Below are positions 22,348-35,445 of a stretch of 64,000 bases of DNA, piece by piece. How positions within the stretch are numbered: position 1 is the first letter of the stretch; each line of letters opens with the position of its first letter. The stretch comes from Dermacentor variabilis (lineage: Eukaryota > Arthropoda > Arachnida > Ixodida > Ixodidae), in contig NC_134568.1 in NCBI RefSeq assembly GCF_050947875.1, forward strand, positions 265,513,815-265,577,814. The letters are read 5' to 3'. Made by a program: the position numbers and the translations under genes. The notes below the pieces were generated by a model, which had not been told where the DNA came from, did not search any database, and saw nothing but the letters and a program-made list of their open reading frames with translations.

Positions 22348-22749
22348 GTAAGTATTCTTTCTGTACTTTGTATTTATAGTTTACATTATAAATGGAATTA
22401 TGTTTTTTAATTATCATTATGTACCATAATGTAAGGAACAAACACGGAACTTGACCACAGCGTATTCTTTGTACTTCTGTACTTATTTCTGCATTCACTG
22501 TTTCTCACTGTACCTTGTTTACATGTGCATTATGCAGGTGGTCCACAGTATTGACCAAATAAACAATAAAATAAATATTTTGGGGTTTTCATTGCTTCTT
22601 TATGCTAGAAATGTGCACTTGCGTTAGTGTTCCTTTTTATTACTTTTTTATCACTCATTTTATTATTTGCACATACATCTTCATATTCTTCTGGCTTTAC
22701 ATGCTGTTTCTCCTCTGCATAGACTTCCTTGTGAACTTTTCTCATATCC

Positions 22750-23513
22750 AGGGCGGCACCATAATTTTCTTAGTGCCAGGGCAGTAGGGAGACAGGAAAA
22801 TTTCAAAGTGGTAGGCACAATGATATATCAATTCTGACAAGACTTGAACATTGTGAAACGTCACAGACTGACGTACAGTACTTGCTTTCAGCCACATCAC
22901 TCAGTGGATAAAAAATCACCTGAGATGGTTTTGTTTTTATCAGTTTTTATTCAACAATACAATACCCAGAAGCACAGTGGCTTGCTTTATTTCTGCGTCA
23001 CATTAATCACACAAATGTGCACACACACTTTGAGTTGCAAGGTTCACTCGCGTCCAGTGCAGGCGGATTCGTCTATTCTGAAGCCTAGCGTCAGAGATAT
23101 CTACAATGTCAGTCAGGTCCAAAGATTTTGCTGTGACCTTTTCCACTGCGAGAACCGCCAGGTTCTTCAGTCTTTCGTCAGATATTTTGTTTCACAGGAC
23201 CATCTTCAGCTAGCACAGGCACTTGGCATAAAAATTGTTACAGCGCAAACACATGCAACCACAAAGTATGAAGGACGGGACACAAGCGCTGCATGTCAAG
23301 TATGCACCAACTCGCCCAGAAAGAAGTCTTAATGTAGCATAGACACGTCAGAAGTTTCACCACAGAGTGCATTATATTCAGTGTTTAGATATCAATTTAT
23401 TGTGAGTACTATAATTTGTTCCTGCTTTCGAGATTGAGTTGATTCATGTACACCTCCCAACAGATATAGGGGTGGCAGAAAAAATTTTAGGGAAGCCAAC
23501 CGCCACCCCCTGG
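22750..23513. mobile_element. Possible hAT-like non-autonomous element
   Basis: The left end CAGGGCGGCACCATAATTTT and the inverted right end CAGGGGGTGGCGGTTGGCTT are loosely similar, and both lead into AAAATTTT-like sequence. No 8-bp target duplication was found. A hairpin-family motif (CACCAACTCGCCCAGAAAG, about 23306) lies inside. Confidence 0.3.
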
Positions 23514-25139
23514 CACTGTCCCTACTTGTATGTACTGTATATTGATAGAACTATTGACATCTGTGGCACTGCACTTCTGCAAAATATTTGGCAGCTTCTC
23601 ATGTGAAAGCTTATCTATAAGAGAGAGCTGAAATATTTTTCATTAAAGCAATTAGAGAAAACATGTCTTATCTTCTAAATGAGTACCATAAAAAAATTTT
23701 GCAGTGGCTCTGGCACTCATGTTTTTCTGCTTAAAAATGACTGCTGCAAATAACTGTTCTAAGTATGTTTTCCTCCTGAGACAGTTCTGGAGGAGTGTTT
23801 GGCATCACCAAGTTGCTTGAAAGTATGACAGGGGCATTTCACTTAAGCCCCCTACCCACAAACGTGTACTCATACACACGGACAGACATACAGACAGACA
23901 AGCAAGAACATGAGTATACTGTCTACAGTAGTAGATTGCAAAGATTGAGAATATGGGGAATCCATGAGGGCTTGAAAGGCTCGAGGGAGCAATATATTGA
24001 TGTTGACAAAAGCACACACAGCCAGCAGGACTGAATGATGGCTTTCTTTCACTGAAAGTTCTGCACCAATGTCATTTTAAGTAAGCTTGCAAAAGGTGAA
24101 GTTGTTACATATAGTGGCCTGCACTTATACTCTAGCTTCAAAATAAGGTTTTGTTCTTACCTCTGACTGGATTCTGATTCTGATTCTGAATTCTGACTGG
24201 AATTTGACGGCAAGGCAGCATATTTTCGTCTGCATCATTCAATTATACACTTAAATTCATTGACTGTTTGGTTCGTCCAGACATTTCGTTGCTGACACCT
24301 TATGATGCGTGAAATATTTGTTCCAAGAAGCTAAAACATATAACTACAAATGTGTATGATGTGCAGCTGAAAATATGAGGCCCACTTTGATGACAACACA
24401 GATTCCAAAACAAAGATTTCAAACAAGTGATTGTGCATGAAGATTAAATTTTGGGTGCTATATTAAGGTACACCAGGAAACCTGCTCCTCTCAGGATCTG
24501 GCATTAGGTGGCTGTCAAAATAATATAGATATGCAGATCTTTGGCCTTCTTCGGTGCACTAGAAAATGCACCAGTTACAAAGATTTAGTTGACCATGTCA
24601 GCTGAAGTAGGTGATAAGACATAAACTGATTTGACCTGAGATTGGTGAACCAAATCTATATCATGTTAAGTTGCCTTAATGTAAAAAATGATCAGCATAT
24701 GTAGGGTGCAGATAAAAAGAATGCTAGCTCTGATTCTTACTGGGCACTTAATGATCTTTTTGAGAACTGCAAGTAGCAGCAAAGCATTTGGTATAGGCAT
24801 TTACGATGTCAGTCACAATAGAGTTTGCATTTTTGTTTGGTGTTTTTGTTAAATGGTGTGTGGCAGTTATCACTTAAAAAAAATTGATTTATCACTGTCA
24901 GTTTCATCTTGTGCTGTTCCCATTTTTCACTATCTGTCTAAAGTAATATTGTTTCACATATTTAATTGTAGCTGTAATGGTGTTTGAGTATTTCCTGATG
25001 TGTTTTCTAAGTTTAATATTAAATGGCTGGCAATTTACCATTGTGTGGAGCCAACTTTTTAAAATATATAATGAAGCGCTGCTCTTATGATGCAGGTGTT
25101 CTTCGAGAACTAAAGGAATGAGTGATGGTAATGAAATTT

Positions 25140-25465
25140 GTGCATTCATTAATGCAGTTTGTAAATTTAGTCAAAACTGATCGATAGGCCCTTGCAGTGC
25201 ATGATTCTCTCAACAACTTGACTTTAAAGGATGATACTAAAGATTGATTTGATGCCTTTTATACTTAAAAGGATGACATTGGCCACTAGCCATAAAGTAC
25301 CAAATGGGATATATGGACATTTTAAGTGCTTGCAATGGGCTAAGGTGCAATTTGTCTGGAAAAATTACAGACGACATTTGTGAATTCATTAATGCAGTTT
25401 GTGACTTTAGTCAAAACTGATCGATAGGCCTTTGCGGCTTAGGATTCTCTCAACTTGGTCTAATC
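25140..25465. repeat. Direct repeat pair, about 240 bp apart
   Basis: GCATTCATTAATGCAGTTTG and TCAAAACTGATCGATAGGCC occur at 25142-25190 and again at 25382-25430, each followed by GATTCTCTCAAC. The spacer (about 25220-25370) has a diverged copy at 27195-27320. Confidence 0.7.
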
Positions 25466-25689
25466 AGTGGTGCATGGACCATGGTAGTAAATTTTACTGC
25501 ACTAAGCAGTTTTGAGCTCAGAATCTGGCTATCTCTGTAACATCACGCACATAACATCATGTCACATAACACGATACTTGAATGTGTCAGCAATGTAAAA
25601 TAATAAGAAATTCTCATCATTTATTGGGTTCAGACCAAAAGCCCTGAAGTTACCAGATGGGTGCTGTACCACTACTTCGCAGCTGCATT

Positions 25690-25757
25690 GCCCCCCCCCC
25701 CCACTCCCAGAAAAAAAATAAAATAAACAGGGAGGGGAGGGAGGGGGGACTATAACT
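25690..25757. repeat. Homopolymer patch (C, A, then G-rich)
   Basis: A run of C, then A-rich, then GGGAGGGGAGGGAGGGGGG. Four or more G-runs could form a G-quadruplex. Confidence 0.8.
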
Positions 25758-26296
25758 GTTAACTAGGAGGCTAGCAGCATGGTGTCAAATTAATTGACAA
25801 CTTTAAGTGCATAAATATTAATCAGCCAAATGATTCCTGTGGAAGGACTCAGGACCATTGCCTGTGCATAGCAGTCTCTTTACCAACTGAACATGGGAAC
25901 ACTGATCAACGAACAGTTCTATGGAAATTTGCATGGTAGAGATAGATTCTTGAAAGAGTGTCATTCATCCATGATGCCACAAAGGTAACTACAAATCTTT
26001 GATTTGTCACATCAAATGCTTTCTTTTATAGATTTTCTTTTTCAGAGATTATCCTTGCTACAAAGGATTTCTTTATAGCGTCCTGCTGCATTTGGGTGGA
26101 CGATAACTTCTTTTCGTACATGAACCTTCGTCCATCTCACAGATTCTTCCACAACTCGTTTTACTTATCTAGCATCATAAGCTGCAACAGCGGGGTTGGT
26201 GTGATCCTCTCACTAAAGAAATGATGCAAGAAACATGGTAACTTCCTTTTATGTGTCCCCACACAAATAACATATTGCAATCTTGTTTTTTTTTAG

Positions 26297-26432
26297 GATA
26301 ATCCAATTGGAGCAGGAGATGGGAAATTTGGTGGAAAACGCTACTTCTATGCCAGAAATGATCATGCTTACTTTCTACCTAACTCAAGTTTGCTTCGTGC
26401 TTGTGACTACAACAGTAGTTTTCGAAAACAAA
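26297..26432 (+). CDS. CAP-Gly protein exon B (CYLD-like), C-terminal half of the domain
   Basis: The acceptor is TTTTTTTTAG|GAT at 26296 and the donor is ACAAA|GTAAGT at 26433. Joining to exon A in phase 0 gives the continuous domain ...GVEF|DNPIGAGDGKFGGKRYF..., then ARNDHAYFLPNSSLLRACDY. DNPIG-x-GDGK-x-GGKRYF and the aromatic/His block HAYF complete the CAP-Gly fold. The GAGDG replaces GKNDG of tubulin-binding members, as in CYLD-type domains. The exon is 136 nt and ends in phase 1 after FRKQ plus one base. That cannot join the exon at 63178 directly, so at least one exon lies between. Confidence 0.8.
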
Positions 26433-26524
26433 GTAAGTTTTCCTTTTTATTCATGGCAAAATAATTCTTAACAGCTGACCTGCAACATTCTTATAGTTTG
26501 CTGCTGTCTGCATATTGAATACTA

Positions 26525-26755
26525 CCCGCTATGGTTGCCTAGTGGCTATGGTGTTGGGATGCTAAGCACAAGGTCGCAGGATCGAATTCTGGCCACGGAT
26601 GGGATTGAAATGCGAAAACACCCATGTACTTAGATTTAGGTGCACGTTAAAGAACCTCAGGTGGTCAAAATTTCTGGAGTCCCCCACTATAGCGTGCCTC
26701 AAAATCAGGTCGTGGTTTTGGCTTGTAATACCCCATAAATTAATTTTTTTTAAAA
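26525..26755 (+). mobile_element. tRNA-derived SINE, near full length
   Basis: The head TAGTGGCTATGGTGTTGGGA and GGATCGAATTCTGGCC match pol III A and B boxes. The body contains ACTTAGATTTAGGTGCACGT, then TAAAGAACCTCAGGTGGTCA, then CCCACTATAGCGTGCCTCA, with an AT-rich tail. The same body recurs at 40066 (plus) and 60530-60768 (minus). The layout is that of the tick tRNA-derived SINE often called Ruka; the name is from memory. Confidence 0.8.
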
Positions 26756-27194
26756 ATATTGGATCCTTTTGGTTTTCCCAAGCACACTTATAATGCAGCA
26801 TTCTAAACTCTGTGAATGCAATTTTTGTATGAAAAATTGTTCACAAACCTTTTAATCAGTACTTTTAAACAGGATAGCAATGTGGTTAATGTACAGTTGG
26901 CAACAAACAAAATGTAATGGTGTGAGTACATCCACTTCGATACATTCTCTGTTGTGATGAAGAATGCACATTTAGTAGGATGGTCTTAAACATACAAGTA
27001 GCATATGCAATTTCATTCCTTTCAGTACAAATTACCCTTCAGTGAAAAAATTTTACCATGCCATCATGTAGCTTAGAATCCACCAGAGGCCGTGTGCTCA
27101 ATTTTTGCAGTTTGTTCATTGCCAACTGTACATGGCTGTGGTGTCCTAATCAAATATAATTTTTATGTTTCAATTATTACATAGGTTTGAATAT

Positions 27195-27320
27195 AGACAT
27201 TAAAGATTAACCTTGATGCCTTGCGTGCTAAACGTGATGACATTTGGTCAAGTACCAAGTAGGACATGTGGACGTATTAATTGCTTGCAGTGGGCTTAGG
27301 TGTGTTTTTTGTTTTGTGAA
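27195..27320. repeat. Diverged copy of the 25.2-kb repeat
   Basis: ATGACATTTGGTCAAGTACC, then GACATGTGGACGTATTAA, then GCAGTGGGCTTAGGTG parallels 25271-25350. Confidence 0.55.
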
Positions 27321-27746
27321 ATTAAGAATTGCAAGGGAGGGTGGAGAACTTATGTTGCACTATGTGAGAAACAGTAATGTCATTATGTGGTATTTTATAC
27401 TCACCCTGTGGTTGAGAACTGCACATTGTTGATGCAAATGTGATTAGATTGTTCAAATAATAAAATATTCTGCCTAAACTGATAAAACAAATTCGGAAGC
27501 TGCTTAAAGGCGAGTCTGGAAATGACTGGAAATTATTGAGCAAAAATTAGAGTTACTTTATGTGTTTGCTCAGCAACCGGTTTCTCTCTGTAGTTGTCAT
27601 GGCTTCCTTGCAGCAGAATCATTTGGAACAGTCACCGCTTGCATCTCTCTCTCTCTCTTCCTGTAAACTTTAATAACTATTTTTAACCCTTCTATTCAAA
27701 CAAACAAATATTCGACAACATAAAATTGTTAATTATTCTCTCTCAC

Positions 27747-29095
<1,349 letters not shown>

Positions 29096-29382
29096 GTCAT
29101 TTTGATTTTAGGCTTCGGATTTGACTTGGAAAGGCCGAAGTTGCTATGGCCACTTGCAACGTTGAAAAAAGACAGCAACAAACTCAAGCTCATGGCATTA
29201 TCCCAGATAGCCAGATACATCCATTAGATGCGCATAATATAGTACACCTTGGAGATTCAGTACGTCCATTAGATATCCAGATTTATCCAGAAAACGTTGC
29301 ATGGATGTACTATGGATCATCGCAAATGCATCCAGAACATGTAAGTGGTACGTTGTGGGGATGTCAGCGCTGGATATATGTA

Positions 29383-29480
29383 ACATCTAATAGACATCCA
29401 CAACATCCTGTAGATGTACTTATTACATCTAATAGATATCCACAACATCCAATAGATATTTACTACATCTAATGGATAAT
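29383..29480. repeat. Tandem 40-42-bp repeats at the element's left end
   Basis: ACATCTAATAGACATCCACA (29383), ACATCTAATAGATATCCACA (29425) and ACATCTAATGGATAATC (29465) begin successive units. Confidence 0.75.
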
Positions 29481-29572
29481 CATATTAACCACACTTACAT
29501 CCACAGGACATACATTATACAATTTTTGGCTGTTTCTTTTATTCTTCACGCATGGATGCACTGGGCCTCTTC

Positions 29573-29690
29573 AATTTGTTGTCCCAGCCTACCCCAGATT
29601 GCTTGAGACGCTATTACAGCCAATGATTATTGGCATACGCAGCTTCTCGGACAGTCCTGGACTGTTTGGGACAACAAATCAAAGTGCCAC
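29573..29690. repeat. Short inverted repeat
   Basis: TTTGTTGTCCCAGCCT pairs imperfectly with TTTGGGACAACAAA about 100 bases on. Confidence 0.5.
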
Positions 29691-30231
29691 TATTACTAAG
29701 CGAAGAGAAATTCAAGTTGTCACCACCAGCCTTTTTATTGTGAAACCTTTTATTGGTATCAACCGTTTGATAAGTACGTAATGATGTACACAATATTTGT
29801 AGTGAAATAATGGTAGACTGCAGCTGTCTCATGAAAATAAAGTGAACACTAAAAATACAACATAATGCGATCTCTTGGTTTCTGAAAGGCACAATGAGTA
29901 CTTAACACACGAACCAATACAGAAATATCATTTTTACATAACAGCTAAGCATAAACATACTAAAGGATAAATAAAATAATACAGTAAAAGCAATGCTTGA
30001 AAAGGAACACTTCTCTCATAAAAAAAATTATTTCTTAGGTGAGCAACAGCACAGTGTTAGCTGCATTCTCTCCAGTAAAATAAAACACAGAGGGTACATT
30101 ATGACAATTAATTTCTCATGAACAAAAACAAAAGCAGAATTCACATATGGAAACATCAAATCACTATTTCACTAGCCCTGTATTTAGCAAAAGAAAAAAT
30201 AAAGCAATGAAGGGGGCTAGTTGGTGGACGT

Positions 30232-30370
30232 TCATAATTATATTGCGCTTAGTGTTACGCTTACGATTTTAAGTGAAGGACAGGACGTGGACGTACGTAG
30301 TGCAAGTATGTCCACGTCCTGGCCTTCACTTAAAATCGTCAGTGTAACACTAAGCGCAATATAATCATGA
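30232..30370. mobile_element. Hairpin (foldback) element
   Basis: The left arm TCATAATTATATTGCGCTTA, then GTGTTACG, pairs with the right arm ending TAAGCGCAATATAATCATGA. The loop side has GGACAGGACGTGGACGTA. GCTAGTTGGTGGACG precedes it, a motif shared with other hairpins here. Confidence 0.8.
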
Positions 30371-31711
30371 AAAAAGGAACAGTAGAAACATTGTAGTGAA
30401 ACATAAAGGAGAGCAACAGCTGAAGGCCCAAAACAGCAATATATCCTATAGGAAAAACAATCTGAAAACCATCAATATGTTAGCACAATGATAAATTATA
30501 TAAGAGAAGCAGGCAACCCCCTGTAGCAAAAGGGGGCCAAATTAGCTTCTCCATAAAGGAGGAATATTTGGAACACAGCTGCTGCATAAAAAAACTTATT
30601 TTAACATACTGTTCTCTCTTAGAAATGAAGACTGTTCTAATGAGGAAGTATCTTAATTTTTGCCTCATTTCCTCGAATAAGTAAGCATGCAGTCCAAGTA
30701 CAACCACGGTACGCTCTATAAATTATTCGAGAAGAATAATTATATCATATTTCCATGCAAGTGAGACTACAGCCAGTTCGTGCATAGATTCGTGGATCAT
30801 AAGGAATGTCAATGTAATTGCACTTAGTGATTACCTGGTACCACAGCACACTTGGTATGCACTAGTCAACCAAGTGCAGTGGCACCAGGCCATACCATGC
30901 AGCTGAGAGTGCTGAGCCACTTGTAGCGGTATCAAATCAGTCCTTTCCTTTTAAACCGTCTCAATGCTTTCCGTACACTCAGCCTGATACTAGGTAACAG
31001 GGTTCTACATTTGTCACATTTTTGAAAACGTCGTCGTCGTCATCATCATCATCATTAGCCTGGTTACGCCCCTGCAGGGCAAAGGCCTCTCCCAAACTTC
31101 TCCAACAACCCCGGTCATGTACTAATTGTGACCATGTTGGCCCTGCAAACTTCTTAATCTCATCTGCCCACGGTAACTTTCTTCCGCCCCCTGCTACGCT
31201 TCCCTTCCCTTGGAATCCAGTCCGTAACCCTTAATGACCATCGGTTATCTTCCCTCCTCATTACATGTCCTGCCCATGCCCATTTCTTTTTCTTTATTTC
31301 AACTAAGATGTCATTAACTCGCGTTTGTTCCCTCACCCAATCTGCTCTTTTCTTATCCCTTAACATTACACCCATAATTCTTCTTTCCATAGCTCATTGT
31401 GTCGTCCTCAATTTAAGTAGAACCTTTTTCGTAAGCTTCCAGGTTTCCGCTCCACATGTGAGTACTGGTAAGACACAGCTGTTATACACTTTTCTCTTGA
31501 GGGATAATGGCAACCTGCTGTTCATGATCTGAGAATGCCTGCCAAATGCACCCCAGCCCATTCTTATTCTTCTGATTATTTCAGTCTCATGATCTCAATC
31601 CACGGCCACTACCTGCCCTAAGTAGATGTATTCCCTTACCACTTCCAGTGCCTCGCTACCTATCGTAAACTGCTGTTCTCTTCCGAGAATGTTAAACATT
31701 ACTTTAGTTTT

Positions 31712-31915
31712 CTACAGATTAATTTTTAGACCCACCCTTCTGCTTTGCCTCTCCAGGTCAGTGAGCATGCATTGCAATTGGTCCCCTGAATTACTAAGCA
31801 AGGCAATATCATAAGCGAATCGCAAGTTACTAACGTATTCTCCATTAACTCTTATCCCCAATTCTTCCCAATCCAGGTCTCTGAATACCTCCTGTAAACA
31901 TGCTGTGAATAGCAT
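31712..31915 (-). pseudogene. RTE LINE reverse transcriptase, catalytic box region
   Basis: The frame reads LGIRVNGEYVSNLRFAYDIA, then LLSNSGDQLQCMLTDLERQS. FAYDIALL is the position of the RT catalytic FADD box; the first of the two Asp is replaced by Tyr, which should abolish polymerase activity. The flanking 'INGEYVSNLRFA..IAL' context makes the assignment firm. Confidence 0.8.
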
Positions 31916-32062
31916 TGGAGAGATCGTATCTCCCTGCCTGACTCCTTTCTTTATTGGGATTTTGTTGCTTTCTTTATGGAGGACTACGGTGGCTGTGGAG
32001 CCGCTATAGATATCTTTCAGTATTTTTACATACGGCTCGTCTACACCCTGATTCTGTGATGC

Positions 32063-32521
32063 CTACTTGACTGCTGAGGTTTTGACAGAATCAAACACTT
32101 TCTCGGAATCAATGAAAGCTATATATAAGGGTTGGTTATATTCCGCACATTTCTCTATCACCTGATTAATAGTGTGAATATGGTCTATTGTTGAGTAGCC
32201 TTTACGAAATCCTGCCTGGTCCTTTGGTTGACAGAAGTCTAAGGTGTTCTTGTTTCTATTTGCGATTACCTTAGTAAATACTTTGTAGGCAACGGACAGT
32301 AAGCTGATCGGTCTATAATTTTTCAAGTCTTTGGCGTCCCATTTCTTATGGATTAGGATTATGTTAGCGTTCTTCCAAGATTCTGGTACGCTCGACGTCA
32401 TGAGGCATTGCGTATACAGGGTGGCCAGTTTTTTTAGAACAATCTGCCCACCATCCTTAAACAAATGTGCTGTTACCTGATCCTCCCCAGCTGCTGCCGT
32501 CCCCCTTCGCATTGCTCCCAA
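32063..32521 (-). pseudogene. RTE LINE reverse transcriptase, N-terminal part
   Basis: The frame carries RT motifs: LATLYTQCLMTSSVPESWKN, then NYRPISLLSVAYKVFTKVI, then DQAGFRKGYSTIDHIHTINQ. The first catalytic block appears as AFIDSEKVFDSV, where IDFEKAFDSV is usual. A frameshift or stop separates it from the endonuclease frame upstream and from the catalytic YxDD region downstream. Confidence 0.8.
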
Positions 32522-32621
32522 GGCTTTCTTTACTTCTTCCGGCGTTACTTATGGGATTTCAAATTCCTCTAGACTATTCTCTCCCATTATCGTCGTGGGT
32601 GCCCCTAGTACTGTATAAATC

Positions 32622-33425
32622 TCAATAGAGCTCCTCAGCCGCTTGAACTATCTCATCCATATCAGTAATGATATTGCCAACTTTGTCTCTTAACGCGTAC
32701 ACCTGATTTTTGCCTATTCCTAGTTTCTCCTTCACTGCTTTTAGGCTTCCTCCGTTCCTGAGAGCATGTTCAATTGTATCCATATTATACTTCCTTATTT
32801 CAGCTGTCTTACGCTTGTTGATTAACTTGGAAAGTTCTGCCAGTTTTATTCTAGCTGTAGGGTTAGAGGCTTTCATACATTGGCGTTTCTTGATCAGATC
32901 TTTCACCTCCTGCGATAGCTTACTGGTATCCTGTCTTACTGAGTTTACACTGACTTCTATTGCACGCTCCTTAATGATGCCCATAAGGCTGTCGTTCATT
33001 GCATCAAAACTAAGGTCCTCTTGCTGAGTTAAAGCCGAATACCTGTTCTGTAGCTTGATCTGGAATTCCTCTATTTTCCCTCTTACCGCTAGCTCATTGA
33101 TCGGCTTCTTATTTACCAGTTTCTTCCATACCCTTCTCAAGTCTAGGCTAATTCGAGTTCTTACCATCCTATGGTCACTGCAGTGCAACTTGCCGAGCAC
33201 GTCCGCATCTTGTATGATGCGAGGGTTAGCGCAGAGTATAAGGTCTATTTCATTTCTAGCGTCGCCACTTGGGCTCCTCCACATCCACTTTCGGCTATCC
33301 CGCTTGCTGAAAAAGGTATTCATTATCCACATATTATTCTGTCCTGCAAACTCTACTAATAAGTCTCCTCTGCTATTCCTAGACCCTATGCCATATTCCC
33401 CCACTGACTTGAAAACATACAGCAC
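32622..33425 (-). pseudogene. RTE LINE endonuclease C-terminus and linker
   Basis: An open 267-codon frame, the longest in the window after the two retroelement and exon frames. It starts within the endonuclease: YGIGSRNSRGDLLVEFAG, then GDARNEIDLILCANPRII, then LHCSDHRMVRTRISLDLR, where SDHRMV is the terminal Asp-His motif that completes the active site. A Lys/Arg-rich helical linker to the RT follows (KLSQEVKDLIKKRQCM, AELSKLINKRKTAEIRKY). The upstream MGDFN motif is missing because the copy is truncated near 33430. The frame looks young, but it cannot be a complete nuclease. Confidence 0.8.
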
Positions 33426-34046
33426 TACTTATAATGCAGTCAGGTGCCACAAAAGGCCAAAGCATTGATTCAGCCAACGCTGGAGATGAGCTGCTACATC
33501 TGCATCTCTGTAGCGTTATCTGGTTGGTGTTCATACACCGGCCTCAACATAGCAACAGTGGTTAATTGCATTGGCCCCCGCAGCAGTACTACCAAGGAAA
33601 CATGTTGCAGTGAGTGCTCATCTTAAAGTTGCCATTTCAGAGGAAACATTATTTTTGTACGCTGAAGATAGGTTTAGCCTTTTAGTTATTACCGTAATTA
33701 GATGTTAGACCACTACCAGTTTGGAAAGAGGAAGAAAATTTGTCAGCACTCCTAAAGGCACATGTTACAATGCTATGTGGGGCTGGAGGGCGAATCATAC
33801 TTGGAAGACCGCTCTCTTGCTGGCTGGCTTGAGCATCCTAAACATGAAAAAGGACAGAATCTTTACAACTATGCAAACACATAGCTTATTACTTACCCTG
33901 CAATCAGATATTCACCCATACTTGAAGCTCATGCTTGACTTTGTCACTATAACGACATGTGTGAAAGTGTCCAAGACACTCATTGCCTTTCCTTGGGCAC
34001 ATTCTCATCAGGCTTTATCTTGACCAAATCAAGCGTAGGCTTCTAG

Positions 34047-35445
34047 TTAAAGGGCCCCTGAAACGGTTTGGACAAATTTTGTAGACGCGTAGGGTACAGC
34101 TTAAGTAGAACATTCGCACCACAGTTTAAGTGAAGCGTTACGTATTAATGGAGCTACAAGTGATTAAAAGTTACTCTCCTCCCTAGCCATGCTTTTCCTC
34201 CTCAACTCGTTCGCCGAGTGATCAGGACGAAGCTCCGCCTTCACTGGTTCTGCGTCACGATGCGACATCACATCGTCCACTTCCGGTTGTTTTGGAGCCC
34301 AACCCCACCCGCGCGAAACCTCTCCTCAAGCCACTTGGCCTTAGACCGCAAGCGAGGGCTCAAGCTCAAGCTGATGAAGGAACTTTAGCGTAGACGTACA
34401 TGAGCGGCCTGATCGGTCTGCACGGTTCAGCCACTTGTTGGCGCAGCGCTTGACCAACCAAATAAAGCGCTAATATTGCTCTACTCAAGTGTAAAACATT
34501 TTAAACGTTTATAAAAAACAATGTGTGGATGATTACACTCCTGCGAAAAATACACACCAGAGCAGCAAAGAAGAATACACTTCGTTACTGCTACTGTGTA
34601 TGGTTTAGCTTTGTGCCACCAGGTGGCTGCACCGTGCACACCATTCACCATAGAGTATGCCATTCACATTTGCGCTTCTGCTCGTCCCGTTACGGCACAG
34701 TCAAGCGGCCAGACCCTGTCCTCTTGCGCTTGCGTTTGCCCTAATACCGGACTCGCGAAACGCTATTGCGTTAGTAATCTTCCGGTGTAAAGTGACAGCC
34801 ACAAACGTGCAAATTCTGGCGCCGATCGGATAGCGGCAGTCCGATGCGCAGCAGCCAGTTCGCTCGTAAGCTGCCTTGCAGAGGGACACGATGTCACAGC
34901 TTGACATATTGCCAGTCGCTACGTTTGCAGTCCACAAGGCAACAAAGTCGAATCATAGTGCTTGCTAAAAGACAGACCAACTCTGACCGTGGAGCTCTCG
35001 TCAAAATGGAGTACGTTGTAACACAAGCAGACGACACTTGCTGTGTGCCGGAAGTGCTTAAGTGTACTGAAAAATTGTTTTTGTGCATTCTCTTTATGTT
35101 ACTTTCTTTTTATAAAAACAAATGAACTAACATTCCAACTATTATGAACATCATTTGTTTACCATAAAGTTGGAAAAATTATCGATCACGCGCCCTGGTC
35201 AGCCAATCGACTAGCTCGGCCCACTGACGTCATATGAGTGATTTCCGTCATATGGGTAGGGGCGGCTTAAAATTCCGCCGAGCAGTGTGCTGCGATCGGC
35301 AGCGATGTGCATTTTTAAAACCTTGTAATAAATTACATGCTTTACGCGGAGCACTTAGATGTGTCAATTAATGATCAGAAGGACCTACTCTAACGACTCA
35401 GTACGTTTGTAGAAAATCGTCAAAATCGTTTCAGGGTCCCTTTAA
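34047..35445. mobile_element. TTAA-flanked TIR element (about 1.4 kb)
   Basis: The left end is TTAAAGGGCCCCTGAAACGG, then TTTGGACAAATTTTG. The right end, inverted, is TTAAAGGGACCCTGAAACGA, then TTTTGACGATTTTC. Perfect TTAA on both sides suggests piggyBac-type mobilisation. No transposase motif was recognised in the CG-richer interior, so it is non-autonomous. It is nested in the 8.3-kb region. Confidence 0.75.

Larger units (their letters stand above)
22348..26296. other. Intron between CAP-Gly exons A and B
   Basis: It begins GTAAGT and ends in a T-rich tract plus TAG (26290-26296). It contains a possible hAT-like MITE (22750-23513), direct repeats near 25.1-25.5 kb and a C/G homopolymer patch. 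I see no other coding exon. Confidence 0.65.
31029..33430 (-). mobile_element. RTE-type LINE, longest copy in the window
   Basis: Read on the minus strand, the order is C-terminal half of the endonuclease (33425-32622), RT start (32521-32063), RT catalytic region (31915-31712), C-terminal GHVMRREDNRW region (31390-31160) and an ATG/ACG-type trinucleotide tail (complement of 31030-31055). This is a standard RTE layout truncated at its 5' end. It lies inside the 8.3-kb inverted-end region. Several frame breaks and a changed catalytic residue make it inactive. Confidence 0.85.

Noticed and set aside
22844..23332. 162-codon plus frame as a gene
   Set aside because: It has no recognisable domain, spans a candidate hAT-like element and includes a hairpin-family motif near its end.
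29383..29480. CRISPR-like array (short repeats with spacers)
   Set aside because: Only three imperfect units whose spacers are also similar, in eukaryotic DNA; it is a tandem repeat at a transposon end.
32622..33425. Long open frame as a host gene
   Set aside because: Its SDHRMV and linker motifs and the neighbouring RT frames identify it as an RTE LINE endonuclease-linker segment.
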